Below are positions 51,883 to 64,000 of a stretch of DNA of 64,000 bases, piece after piece. This stretch comes from Amaurobius ferox. Lineage: Eukaryota > Arthropoda > Arachnida > Araneae > Amaurobiidae. The stretch covers positions 54,870,020 through 54,934,019 of the forward strand of contig OX578153.1 of assembly GCA_951213105.1 (NCBI GenBank), written 5' to 3'. The notes under the pieces were generated by a model. It made no database searches and had not been told where the DNA came from. It was given only the letters and a program-made list of their open reading frames with translations. A program made the translations under genes and the position numbers. Positions within the stretch are counted from its first letter, which is position 1. Each line of letters starts with the position of its first letter.

Positions 51883-54560
51883 GTGTCAGTGAGGCTTTGG
51901 AGACGATAACTGACGAACAAATGGACCGATTCGAACGAAATTTTGTGCAAAAATTACTATCCATGAATACCTGAAGCCTATTGCTTTTATACGAAATCGA
52001 ATGTTCAGAACGACCATAAATTTTCGAGTGAAATTTTGAAAAAATCGTCAAAAAATTAATACCCCTTATAAAGTTACGCAACTAGTCATTTCACATGTAA
52101 CTTTTATTTGAAAACGATTGACACAAATTTTAGAACGCTAGATTAACCGTTATTTAGATATTGCACATTTAAGAAATAATAAAAAAAGCCATATAAATTA
52201 AAAAAATATCAACTATTATGAAATATCTCCACTTTTCATAAGTAATATCATGTCATAAATTTGGTGACATCAGTCTCATGTATGTAGCTAGTTCTATTCA
52301 TGAGAAAAGATACTTCAGGTAATACTTTTCTATTTGAACGCCAATAGTCATTTATCTGCTACAATACTAATTTATTTCTCCGTACATAACGATTGGCGAG
52401 ATTTTGGCGGAATGTCGCAAACTTGTCGACTTTTTCAAATGTTGCCAAATTAACGAATATGTTGCCAAATTGAAAATGACGCTAAATCAATGAAAACGAC
52501 GAGAAGATGATGAAAGTTCAATATCTTGGAAAGAACATAAGTGCAGCCTATAAAACATTTTTTCTTCCGTAATGCTTTGTGAGAAACTTACCGGGATGTC
52601 GCCTATTTGGCGACTATTTTAAATGTTGCTAAAGTGACAAAAATGTCACTAAATTGATAAAAGTAATACCTAATGGGAAGTAATGTCCGCATATTCTGAC
52701 ATCCGTCATATGATGGCCAAACCTTCTAGTATATAAGAAATACTCTTCTATATGCTTGTCTGTAACACTTGGTGATGTATTTGGCAAACCTAGCGAATAA
52801 TTTTGCAAAGTATTGCCGACTTGGTGATATTTCGCCCCAGATATACAAAAATATCGGCAAAATTGCAAAAATGACGATAATTAATGAAAATTACGCCTAA
52901 TTGATGACATAATTATTAATATTTTAATATATGGACTATATCACTTAATGAGGATGATGTCAATATTGATGATTGTTTATTTAGAGTTGCGCGAAGTATA
53001 AATTAATTGAGTATTTTGAAATAGTTTTACATGTTGTCATCTTAAAAATCGCCAAATGTACAATTCAACAATGCGCCTTGGATCCATTTTTTTCTAGTAT
53101 AAAACTAGTGAACCCATTGCATTATATAAGGAAAATCGTGCTGCACAAATCAGATTTTTTCATACATTTTGCATGGATGATATAATTGCCAATATGCTTT
53201 CTTCTGGTGTATCGTTAAGAAATTAATAGTTCTTAATCACTTGACTATATAATTTGCATAGACATATAAATAGTACTACTCCACTTTACAAATAATAATA
53301 TACTGGTTAAATAATAATATTATAAAGATAGACCTCAGAACATTGTTCGATCATATTTATATTTGTGATAAAGTTTTACATCATTTCAGGTCATTTTTTT
53401 TAATTTGGTAGCATTTTAAGAATGTCGCCAAAATTGTCTCCTAACTGCTAAGTTTGTAGCCAAGTGAAATGCACAGATTCTAACGAATATAGATTCTAAC
53501 GAATATAGATTATAACGAGTATAGATTCTAACGTATAGATTCTAACTAATTATTTATGCTTTGATCTTCAACTCTATCAATTTGATGTCATTTTTATTAA
53601 TTTTATTCAGTTTTCAACAATTTGATGACACTTTTAGCAAAGCGGCCACATTTTAAGGAATATTTCATTTTTCGCCAAATTTGTCGCCATGTTGGACAGG
53701 CGACCACACTTAACACGTACTTAAAATAGTATCCGTTTATAATTTAATTTCGATTCTAATCTGTTCATAAAATTCAAAATCAAAATCCTACCTCTGTTTT
53801 GATTCTAAATTTCATCAATTTGGCATCATTTTCGGTAATTTAGCGTCGTCTTCCTCAATTTGGCAACTCTTTCACTAATTCAATGATATTTTTGCCATTT
53901 TATTGAGATTTCAAAGAAGTCGCATAGTTTGTCTCCAAGTGGGACAGACATACTTAATAAAATATACTTTATAACATCCGTTTATCAAAATGTTTGAATT
54001 GCAATCCATTTAAAAAAATTTTAAATCAAAATCCAGTTACCAATGTTTTGATTTTCTGTAATTCAGCTTCGTTTTCATTAATTTTGCGATATTGTTATCA
54101 ATTTCACAATATTTTAAAATGTCGCCAAATTTGCCGCTACATGCGACAGTCAGATAAACAGGCATACCTAATTGAAACATGCTTAATATACCGTCGTCCA
54201 TTTATTAATTTAATTAGTAGTGTAGATACGATGAATTATTTAATTTTTGACTATTTTGAAACATTTGTGTCGATATGGCGAAGTATTGTTAAATTTGCGA
54301 CATTTTTCTGAAGTAACCAATGTCGTCAAATTTATCGCCAAGTGAAAAGCACATTTAGACCCTTTTGTAACATACTTGCTGGTAGTCAATCCGTTCATAA
54401 AATGATGTTAAATCAAAAGTCGAATTAATTATGTTTTAATTTAAACTTTAACCATTTGAAGTCATTTCTGCTAATTTAGGGCAGTTTTCATCAATTTCGG
54501 CACATTTTCTTTAATTTTGTGATATTTAAGAAGTTACCAATTGTACGCCAATTTTTCCGT
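50945..54560. repeat. Large repeat, copy A: leader, AAGGAAAGT element and short-motif arms
   Basis: Starts at a G-rich tract and runs parallel to 59990-63120 through many landmarks, including 'atgacagttgatattggat' (51380 and 60430), the (GT)n tract at 51840-51890, and the 'ggcgagattttggcggaat' motifs (52390 and 61480). From about 53400 the short motifs change to the opposite strand sense ('caatttgatgtcattttta'). The frames here (for example 51423-51671) are not recognisable proteins. Confidence 0.75.
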
Positions 54561-57425
54561 TAAGTTGGATGATTAAATTATCCTGAACTAAGTGTTTAAG
54601 TTAAAACAACTAAACATCTTCCTAACTTAATGTTTTTAAAACTTTTCTGCTTTGAAAAGCAATGGTTCTAATTATGTGCCAAAAATGTACAATTTTTTTT
54701 TTAATTTTTTAGCTTAAAGTAAGGGAAGACGTTGATCTAGAAATTCGAATTTTTTGAGGGACCTGTCTCAGCCTATTTGTAAATATCTCTGAAAATTTCG
54801 TCAATGTCAGATGGATTATTGATGTGGAAAATATTGTGACATATCCTCTGGAATCCTGGGTGTACGCTCAGGATACAAGAATGTGGCCAAATTTCTGGTT
54901 AACTATCAAATGTTAGGCACACACTTAGACATACACTAGAAAAGAGAAAACAGAAACAATATAGAGCAAATTGCTCGAACACTATCTCCAAATTCATTAA
55001 ACAGCCTTCAGGTACAGTATAACAGCAATGAAATGCTCTAATTTCTCAAAACAGCAGCTATACTTCTTTTAAAACATTTACGTATCTCACAATTCAGGTT
55101 AGCTCGAATCACGTCAACTGCTCTCCAACTGAGTGATGACTCTTTCTTATATACCCTCTGTAGAAGCTTCTAAGAAGGGGCTAGTATCTCCAAGAATATT
55201 TGCTATATCGAGAAGGTTCTCGAAGATTCGAAATGACGCCAAATGTCGCGAAATTGGCGATAAATTGAAAAATTGAACAAACCCTCCAATATACAGCAAA
55301 TGACAGCCCTAAATTCGCGTCATAGAAATGACTGCCCCTAAAGGTGTTTCTCCGTCTGGTTTTCCATTTTATACGTTCTTAACAATATGCTGTCTGAAAA
55401 ATGAGAAGGAGAAGTTGGAGGAAAAGAGGAAGGTAAGTGTATGTGTACCAGTTTCATTAGAAATTTGAAATGCTTGCCCATAGAAATATTGAAGTAATTA
55501 TCAGCAAAAGAAGAAATGCAAAACTCAGAGCGAATTAAATCGTTATTTTAGAAGTCTTATCGTTAAGAATTTCACAGATGTATAGAGCACAGATTCGCTG
55601 CGCCTTTACAGCAATACATAATTGAGGATGTCTGGCTGTACAGTCTATGGCGGTAAATCGAAGTGTGATACAGCTATGAAATTTGGTACACAGGAACACA
55701 TACGGGACAATGGACATCGGCGAGTTTTTTTGTAAATGCGCATCTTATAAACTAGCGTAGTATTAAAGCGTTCTTTTGAATTCGTTCACCAGAACTTACA
55801 GCGAATTCTCGAAGCAAAGCCCGCTTATAATAAAAAATAAATAAATAGATAAATTGTTGTTCGAGCACTTTTCGCTACGATCCCTGGACAACGTTGAGTA
55901 CTTTTTCTAGTATTTTGTATGTTCTGACTTTTCGTCTTATACATCACTGATCCAGCCCTTTCGATTTTCGAAACGGCTGTCATCTTTCTTGGTTATAACG
56001 AAAGAGTTTGGGAAATTTCTTATGGTATTAAATGCTCTTCATGTTGAATATTCTACATACAGTATGTTCGGGTTTTGTTGAAATCAATTTTGGAAGAGTC
56101 TAAAAAATGAAAAAGAAGTCGAAATGTTCTAAGTGCATCAACATTCAACACATCTGCCATTCTGCCATTACTCACTCCTTAGATCTACGGATGAAACAAT
56201 CGGATATTGAAGTGAAGAGCGTTGCAAAAATGCTGATTTGAAGTTATTTTTCTGCCCAATTTTCTAAGTTCAAGGTGTCCGTTGAATTTAAACATCTAAA
56301 TGGATTAATAACTAATACCAAGAAAATAATGACAAAACATTAAAACAATAAAATGACCAAAACGGTTGGGACCGAATAACAAGGTTGAGTAGTGAACAGG
56401 ACCAGCAGAAGGAAAATAAAACCAGGAGATGAAAATAAACCAAGGATTAAATGTTAAACGAAGAGTTTCATGGATTTCAACTTCAGTTTGTTCCAACGAG
56501 CAAAAACCGGAGATAAAACTCTAATATATGTAAACAAGATTTAAAATGTTGAATTTTAGAAGTATTAAAATTAAAATCTCGTCCCTTATCATATTAGTTT
56601 ATAGCCAGATTATAATTTTGTATATCTAAATATAAATCTAAAACGTTTGCAACATTGGTATCATTATTACTATCATTTAATTGTCAATTGTTAGGATACA
56701 GTTGAATGCAATAGGATTATTTTTATGGAATATATATAATATGTCATCTACATATCTATGCCTGAGCATATTATGAAGGCCGTCATTATACCTTTTTCAA
56801 CAGAAGTATAAATATAAATTGCCAATAATGTTGGCCAATAATCATCCTCCCCCCCCGTAGAATATCACTCTGTTGCTTAGAAAACGAACTACCATGTTTA
56901 ATATAATTTATATTGTGAGTGATACTAAGTAATTGTTTTAAAGATGAATGATGAATATTCCAAGGTATTTTAATATTGCTCAACAATTAAAATTATTCAT
57001 TAAAGCCAGTCATTAAAACCATCGGTATATGTACTATGAATATTAGTAAGTGTATTTAAATTCTTAACTAATTCAAAATTGTTTTTACAATATGACTTAT
57101 TTAAATAGCAGATGACAAAGAAATTTCATATAAAATTTTTAGTAATAGTTTACCAGAAATTGTAAGGTATGAATTATGCCCACTAATAATTGTTCCGAAA
57201 GCGAAAAGAGATTTATGAAACTTTGGTACTAAAACAATATATGGAATGTTATAACAACTATTTTTGAGATGGATTTGCTTATACTTGGCTGAAATTCTGT
57301 TAGATGGGATTTTTGAATTGGTATTGTGCGAATTGTAAATACAATTAATTGGAATGTGTGATTTAATGGTATTTATATAATAATATTTAGAAATGATAGA
57401 TAAGTTACTACTAACTTTATTACTT
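54561..57425. other. AT-rich non-coding DNA
   Basis: No gene is supported. Some unique sequence (for example 55300-56520) has short frames without domains. Confidence 0.35.
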
Positions 57426-57540
57426 TCGTTATATACGTAGTATAACGTATAAGGAAAATATTGGGACAGGAACGAAAATTTGAATTCGAGTCTTCGATGG
57501 GTATCCCTGAACACGAATAAAACTTAAATATATAATATAC

Positions 57541-57582
<42 letters not shown>

Positions 57583-57600
57583 GTGTGTGTGTTTTTTTGC
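57426..57600 (+). repeat. AAGGAAAGT-family end fragment and (TA)n microsatellite
   Basis: 'gtataaggaaaatattggga' and 'cgaaaatttgaattcgagt' mark the family end (57443-57500). A (TA)n tract at about 57540-57580 is followed by a short (TG)n. Confidence 0.65.
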
Positions 57601-58604
57601 AGTAATGCAGTGAATAATTTTCCAAATTATCTTTTAAAATACATTAGATGAATTGAGACCATTGATTTGAATAAAATTTACATGGATTTGAAAAGCTTGG
57701 AGATATTTTTTTAAGAAATGAACACGATTACTGTTTTTGACAACTCGGTGTACACACATCGAAAACCGAGGATACCGAGCATAACGAACAAGACAGATAT
57801 ATTGTAGTAAGTATCTTCCTAGTAAGATATATTTTTCTTACCTTCAATTAGCCGCTGAAAGTAGAAAATAATGTTCCAAACAGCACTTAGCAGCTCAAAG
57901 TGAAGAGTTGAAAATAATATGCATATAATGCATCTCTGAAGTTTAAAGAAGGAATTTTTAAACTAGCACGTTCAAACTTCTTCCAGACGTATAAAGTAAT
58001 GTATAGCCTAAGTGTATCTTACAGATCACATTTAAGATTGGATATCTGAAACATTCAGCTTTTTCTCATAATTATGAACAGTGCCGCCTGATATTACCTT
58101 GAAACAAACATAAAAAAATATTTTACATGAATCAACACGCAACCACGTAATGTATCTCTTTAATATGATATAGCTATTTTGGAGCACGAGATATTTGTTT
58201 ACCACGATTTCGTATCCTGTTAAGTATATTTAGAAAGTTTAAACACTTAAAGGTCTTGTAGGCACGTGCGTGCAACAATGTATCTTTTGGTACGGCTCTA
58301 ATATTTTCTTTGCATATTAGAATGGCAATCGAACTGCGCATTAGAAACAGTTCCACGTAAACCATCTTAATATATATCTAAATATATTTCTATATAGTGG
58401 TACTCAATAGTGTGCGTCTTCAACATTTTACCGTGAGTTTGATGGATAAAAATAACAGTACATTTAAAGTGTTTAATATTGATGAAACGCCATATTGAAA
58501 AAGAGGGTATGCAGTAATGCATAAACATTATTCATTTACGTATGTCTATGTGTCAAATTTTATGAAAGAATGAAAAACATGATACATTCTTATTACGTCC
58601 CTTA
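57601..58604. other. Non-coding DNA, nothing recognised
   Basis: No coding region or repeat family that I can name. Confidence 0.3.
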
Positions 58605-59650
58605 TATAGCATAATGTACAAGGAAAGTATTCTGACAGGGTCGAAAATTCGAATTCGAGTTCTCGACGGAGCATGTTCCATGTACCCTTGAATACGAATC
58701 AAACGTTTTTGAGGTGATGTGTGTGTGTTTGAGTGTGTGAATGTATGTACGTGTGTTTGTGTGTGTGAACGTACGTGTGTGCGTATGTGTGAAAGTATGT
58801 GTGTGTGTGTGTGTGAAAGTATGTGTGTGTGTGTTGAAGTATGTGTGTGTGTGTTTGTGTGTATGTCTGTGAGACTTTGGAGACGATATCTCGCGAACGA
58901 ATAGAGCGATTCGAATTAAATTTGGTACAAAAATTGCAGTCCGTGAATACTGGAAGCCTATTGTTTTTAACGGTAATCGAATGCACAGAATCCTCCTAAA
59001 TTTAAAAAAATATTTCTCTCAAGAAATCAAAGCCATTTGTAAAGTTTCTCAAATAGTCACTTCTTATGTCATTTTTGTTTAGAAAAAGATTGGCATAAAT
59101 TTCAGAAGGCTAGCAAGAACTATTCTCGAGATATTGGAAATTTTCAAATAAATAGGTCAAAAAATCACATAAAATGAAAATAAAATATTAAATATTGTGA
59201 ATTACTTTCACTTTTCAATTTTTATGTGTAATATCATGCGATAAATTTGGTGTCATAATTCTCGTGGATCTAGCTCGGTTCATTATATGCTGTCAAATTT
59301 ATGCCAAATTCATAAAAATGAAGCTGAATCAATGATAATTACGACTAATGGACGAAAATTTAATATCTTGGAAAAAATATAAGTATATAATAGACGAATA
59401 ACCCATTTTTCCGTGTGTAGCAAAATTTTGGTGGCGAATTCCTTGGAATATCTCCAATTTGCTGACATTTTAATGCTTCCAAATTGACGAAAATGCCAAC
59501 CAATTGATGTCGCTTATTAAAGCTGTGATCAATATTGAAAACTGTTTATTTAGATTTGATCGAAATATCAGTTAATTCGGTACTTTGAAATACTTTTAAA
59601 TGCTATGATCCGGATATCGCCAAATGTACAATTCAACGATATAAACACAA
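58605..59650 (+). repeat. AAGGAAAGT-family element, single copy
   Basis: Same order of parts: 'aaggaaagtattctgacag', a 'tcgaaaattcgaattcgag' block, an imperfect TG tract at 58715-58865, 'gacgatatctcgcgaacga' and degenerate 'gccaa..gacgaaaat' motifs at 59280-59500. Closest in layout to the copies at 1972-2800 and 60766 onward. Confidence 0.75.
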
Positions 59651-59989
59651 TACCGTGGATCTAATTAGAAAAATCTGGCTATTAGTGTATGCTTTCCGTT
59701 CAAAGTTTGTTTGAAAGTGAACTTTTCGCTCTTTACTGGTGTTAAGATGGAAAATATGAAATAATATCTTTAGTCGTTAAAGAACGATATTCAGTAAAAA
59801 TCGTACTACAGCAAAATTTATATTTTGCTCTTTTTTTTTATATATTTTATATGATATTTTAAATATTTCATATGATATTTTAAATATTTCATTCAGTACA
59901 TTATCAAGTATGGTAAAAATTGAAAGATTTCTTCAACCCCTTTAAAGTGAAGGGTATCACCGTTGTTAAAAATAGAGGGTTGTACTTTT

Positions 59990-62900
59990 TTTTCCTGACG
60001 TCATCCACCCTCGGGGGGGGGGGGGGGGGGTAAATTATCAAGTATAGTAAAAATTGAAAGATCGTTTCCAGCCCTTTAAAGTGAAAGGTTACACGCTATA
60101 ATTGTAATCATTTGGACTCATAATACCGATTTTTCAAAATTTTTCTTATTAAATTTAAGAAAGACTACAAGCTACGTAAAAATGGATTTTGGTATTAGAA
60201 AGTCGAGTTAAGCCACACTGCAGTTATTTTTTGTTTCAATGAAACCTGAAACAATTATTCTTTCTTTTAAATATCCACAGCTATATGTGGAAATACACCT
60301 TTAGGAAATGCTAAGTAACTTGACTTTGTTTCTTTTTTCTTCAAAAGTATTATTTTATTACAACAAATCGGACTCAGTTGGGAGGAAATTTAGCATTAAT
60401 TACAAGGGAAGCATTATTTATATATGTATATGACAGTTGATATTGGATCTAATATACTCGTATGTATAAAATATGAAAGAGAATAAATACATCTTCATAT
60501 TTTCCACATAAGAACTAACATTTGTTTTGAACTTGGAACTAGAATTAGATGTTGTGCAATCATTTGTACTTCTGATTATTTATTCTGTCAGGTTTGTCTG
60601 TCAGATTTGCATGCGAGAGAATAAGCTGAATTGGAAAATTTCTTCCTCTTTTTTTACCAATTTTTTACACCTTTCCCCCACTTCTCCCACCCCCTTTTTT
60701 GCATCTCAGATATTTTTGAAAGATTTATTATCAAATATTTTGTTTTAAGTTCTTTAACGGTAATTGCTTTCCTTATATGCATTTAATGTATACGGAAAGT
60801 ATTGTGACGGGGTCGAAAATTCGAATTCGTGTTTTCGACGGGAGAGCACGTATCAAGCATCCTTGATCAACATCCTTCATCGAACATTCTGTGGTGATGT
60901 CTATGTGTGTATGTGTGGGGGGGTGTATGTGTGTATGTGTGTGTGTGTGCTGTGTGTTTTGGTGTCAGTGAGACTTTGGCGATGATAACTGACGAACGAA
61001 TGGACCGATTCGAAAGAAATTTTGTACAAAAATTACAATCCATGTATATCTGAAGCCTATTGCTTTTATACGAAATTGAATGTTCAGAACGGCCCTAAAT
61101 TTTCGAGTGAAATTTTGAAAAAATCGTCAAAAAGTTAAAACCTGTAATAAAGTTACGCGAATAACCATTTCAAATGTAATTTTTTATTAGAAAACGATTG
61201 ACATAAATTTTAGAACACTAGCATGAACCGTTCTTGAGATATTGCACATTTTTAAAAAAAACTAAAACAAATCATATAAAATAAAAAAAATACTAACTAT
61301 TGCGAAATATGTCCACTTTTCATAAGTAATATCATGTCATAAATTTAGAGACATCAGTCTCGTGGATCTAGCTAGTTCTATTCAGGAGAAAATATACTTT
61401 AGCTAATACATTTGTATTTGGACGCCAATAGTCATTTATCTGCAACAAAAATAACTTATTTCTCCGTCCTTATCATTTGGCGAGATTTTGGCGGAATGTT
61501 GCCAACTTGTCGAATTTTTCAAATGCTGCTAAATGAACGAATATGTTGCCAAATTGAAAATGACGCTAAATTCATCAAAAATGTCGCTAAATTAATGAAA
61601 ATTACGAGAAGATGATGAAAGTTCAATATCTTGGAAAGAACATAAGTGTAGGCTATACTAATAACACATTTTTCCGTCCGTAACGCTTCGCGAGAAACTT
61701 AGCGAGACGTCGCTAATTTGGCGACTATTATAAATGTTGCTAAAATGACAAAAATATCGCCAAATTGATAAAAGTGACACCAAATGGGAAGTAATGTCTC
61801 TCATATTCTGATATCCGTCATATGATGTCAATACATTTTAGTATATAAGGAATACTCTTCTCTATGCTTGTCTGTAACACTTGGAGATGTATTTGGCAAA
61901 CCTAGCGAATAAAATTTGCAAAGTATTTCCAACTTGGTGATATTTCGCCCCAGATTGACAAAAATATCTGCAAAATTGCTAAAATGACGATAATTAATGA
62001 AAATTACGTCTAAAGGATTACATAATTATTAAAATACTTTAATATATGTGCTATATCGCTTAATGAGGATGCTATCAATATTGATGATTGTTTATTTTGA
62101 ATTGCGCGAAGTATACGTCAATTGAGTATTTTGAAAAAAATTTTACAGGTTGCCATCTGGAAAATCGCTAAATGTACAATTCAACGATGCGCCGTGGGTC
62201 TTATACATTTTTTTCGAGTGTAAAACTAGTAAATCCATTGCATTATATAAGGAAAGTCATGTGCTGCACACATTAGATTTTTGCATATATTTTGCATTGA
62301 TGATATAATTGCCAATTTGCTTTCTTCTGGTGTCAAGTTAAGAAATCAATACTTCTTAATCACTTGACTCTATAATTTGTTTAGACATATAAATATTACT
62401 ACTACACTTTACAAATAATAATATACTGGCTAAATAATAATATTGTAACAATAGACCTTAGAACACTGTTCGATCATATTTACATTTCTGATAGAGGTTT
62501 ACATCATTTCACGTCATTTTTTTTAATTTGGTAGCATTTTAAGAAAGTCGTCAAAATTGTCTCCTAACTGCCAAGTTTGAAGCCAAATGAAATGTATAGA
62601 TTCTAACGGAATTTATATAATATACCATACTTTCACAAATCTCAATATAATTTAGAAACATTCTCGATACCCCAGTTAAACCCCATTTTAGCCCCACGAA
62701 CAGTCAAACTTGGTATATTTTGAATGAAGTATATTGAGTTAATATTATCCTCAATATGACAAGATGTTTTAAATAAATTTAATCTATTAATAGTGCAAAT
62801 ATCCTTAGTTGTTGAATGTTTGACAATTTTACTTTGTTTTCTTAATTTTGCGACATTTCTGAAAAGTTGACAGACAGACAGACTCTATTGTATCATATTT

Positions 62901-63540
62901 AATATATCAGGAGTTTATCAATTAGTTTCAATTCCAATTCGTTCATCAAATTATAAATCAAAATCCTAATTATTTATGCTTTGATCTTCAACTCTATCAA
63001 TTTGATGTCATTTTCATTTATTTAGTTCAGTTTTCATCAATTTGTTGACATTTTTAGCAATGTGGCCGCATTTTAAGAAATATCATATTTTTCGAAAAAA
63101 AGTCGCCAAATATGTCGGAATGTGGGATAGTTAGACTAAGAAACAATCGCTACTGAAAAATCATTACAATACTATCATCTTTCAAAAAGCAATTATTTTC
63201 ATTGATGCGGTGTCACTTTTATCAACTTGACAACAGTTTTATCAATTTGATGATATTTTCGTTAATTTGGCGATATGTGAGCAAGTTGGCCACGTTTCAT
63301 AAAGTCGTGAAATTTGTTGTCAAGTAGGATGGTTGAACTAACAGTCAAAAGGTACCAAAATACCATTCCAATACTATCCCCTTTCAAAACTACATTAACT
63401 TCATTAATTTGGCATCATTCCTATAACTTTAGAGACTTTTTAGCGAGTTGGCAATATTTTCATCAAATTCGCAACATTAAAAAAAGTCGCCAATTTGCGA
63501 TATCCCGCCAAATCCCTCGCCAAGCGTTACAGAGACGAAC
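59990..63540. repeat. Large repeat, copy B, with inverted short-motif arms
   Basis: Parallel to copy A from the G run at about 60016-60031, through a TG tract at 60905-60960, to 62610, where a ~350-bp segment absent from copy A is inserted. The match resumes at 62965-63110. At 63440-63540 the end 'ccctcgccaagcgttacaga' is the reverse complement of the 'taacgcttggcgag' start of the forward arms, giving an inverted-arm (foldback) structure. Confidence 0.75.
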
Positions 63541-64000
63541 GGGAGGAACTATTTGTTATATTGTAATTTGTAATCACAATATAACATTGCTCTTTTGAAA
63601 GAGGAAGTAGACCTAAGAAGACGGTCCCTCATGCAGTGAGGCAATAAGTATAACGTTCCCTCTAACGCAGCTGCACCGGACATGGTTTCGAAAAAGAGAG
63701 GGGGCTTCTCAAGTTCAGGTTAGCATTAGGTGCTATGACAAACGGAAGGGGTTGAACTTCCTGATCCGAGAGGTCAATTCATATCACTTGGACCATGGGA
63801 AAATTCCCGTGAGAACTTTCAACGATTTAAAACAGAAGACTTCATATCTTATATTTCAGGGGGGGCCTTGACCAATAATACAGCTGAAAGGCGTAGCTGT
63901 TAATTTACTTGGCCAATTATGGACAGGGGCGCCTTGTAAAGGGGGAAGAGACAGAGAGGAACTTTGCACTTTAAGTTTTTGAAATTGAGGACTTGAATTT
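63541..64000. other. Unrecognised GC-richer end of the window
   Basis: From about 63600 the base composition and wording change (for example 'gaggcaataagtataacg', 'gagagggggcttctcaag'). No frame or known element is recognised; it may be the edge of another transposon or a host locus. Confidence 0.3.

Noticed and set aside
1..64000. CRISPR arrays, bacterial operons or a riboswitch
   Set aside because: The sequence is eukaryotic; tandem arrays here have long diverged units without spacer structure.

Overview
The window looks like an AT-rich, transposon-dominated arthropod nuclear genome. Two things suggest an arthropod, perhaps a chelicerate such as a spider: a divergent ionotropic glutamate-type receptor gene, and the mix of mobile elements (Polinton/Maverick, Jockey-like and other non-LTR retrotransposons, Penelope-like, hAT, and many non-autonomous repeats). 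The species cannot be fixed from sequence alone. Only one probable host gene is seen, the receptor at 43692-44885 on the minus strand. I found no rRNA, tRNA or CRISPR array.

The centrepiece is a nested insertion. A Polinton (endogenous polintovirus-like element) at 7143-24078 has terminal inverted repeats of about 955 bp and a 6-bp target duplication GATATC. It sits inside the reading frame of a Jockey-type non-LTR retrotransposon (6702-28739, minus strand), which has its own 13-bp target duplication at 6689-6701 and 28740-28752. The Polinton has two divergent gene blocks separated by a 56-bp promoter region at 16882-16937. The minus block holds a packaging ATPase, a membrane protein, a phospholipase A2-like protein with a zinc ribbon, an integrase with chromodomain, several small zinc-finger or SAP proteins, protein-primed-type family B DNA polymerase, and three small proteins. 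The plus block holds a coiled-coil protein, a pX-like plus adenain-type protease ORF, penton-like and hexon-like capsid proteins, a 39-residue basic protein, a collagen/fibre-like protein, and two repeat proteins (23-residue repeats and leucine-rich repeats).

Several Polinton genes are interrupted by exactly one lesion each. The ATPase, the PLA2/integrase junction and the LRR gene each need a -1 shift at a homopolymer that is also a ribosomal slippery site. The polymerase and the SAP/zinc-finger gene are each split by one in-frame TAA. These may be decay, sequencing indels or recoding. Other patterns of interest are a shared ~19-bp gene-start motif at six Polinton genes and repeated G-run/C-run hairpins.

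Left flank (1-6690): a 5'-truncated non-LTR fragment, dispersed repeats and a ~140-bp tandem array. Right flank (28753-36600): an inverted copy of that array, a second Jockey-like pseudo-element, and AT-rich DNA with ~150-bp tandem repeats. 36631-41960: a hAT relic abutting a decayed non-LTR element that itself carries a ~0.9-kb inserted repeat. 42000-49100: the receptor gene and dispersed repeats. 49402-50500: a Penelope-like 3' end. 50500-63540: a large two-copy repeat built of short degenerate motifs with inverted arms. The last ~450 bases are unrecognised.
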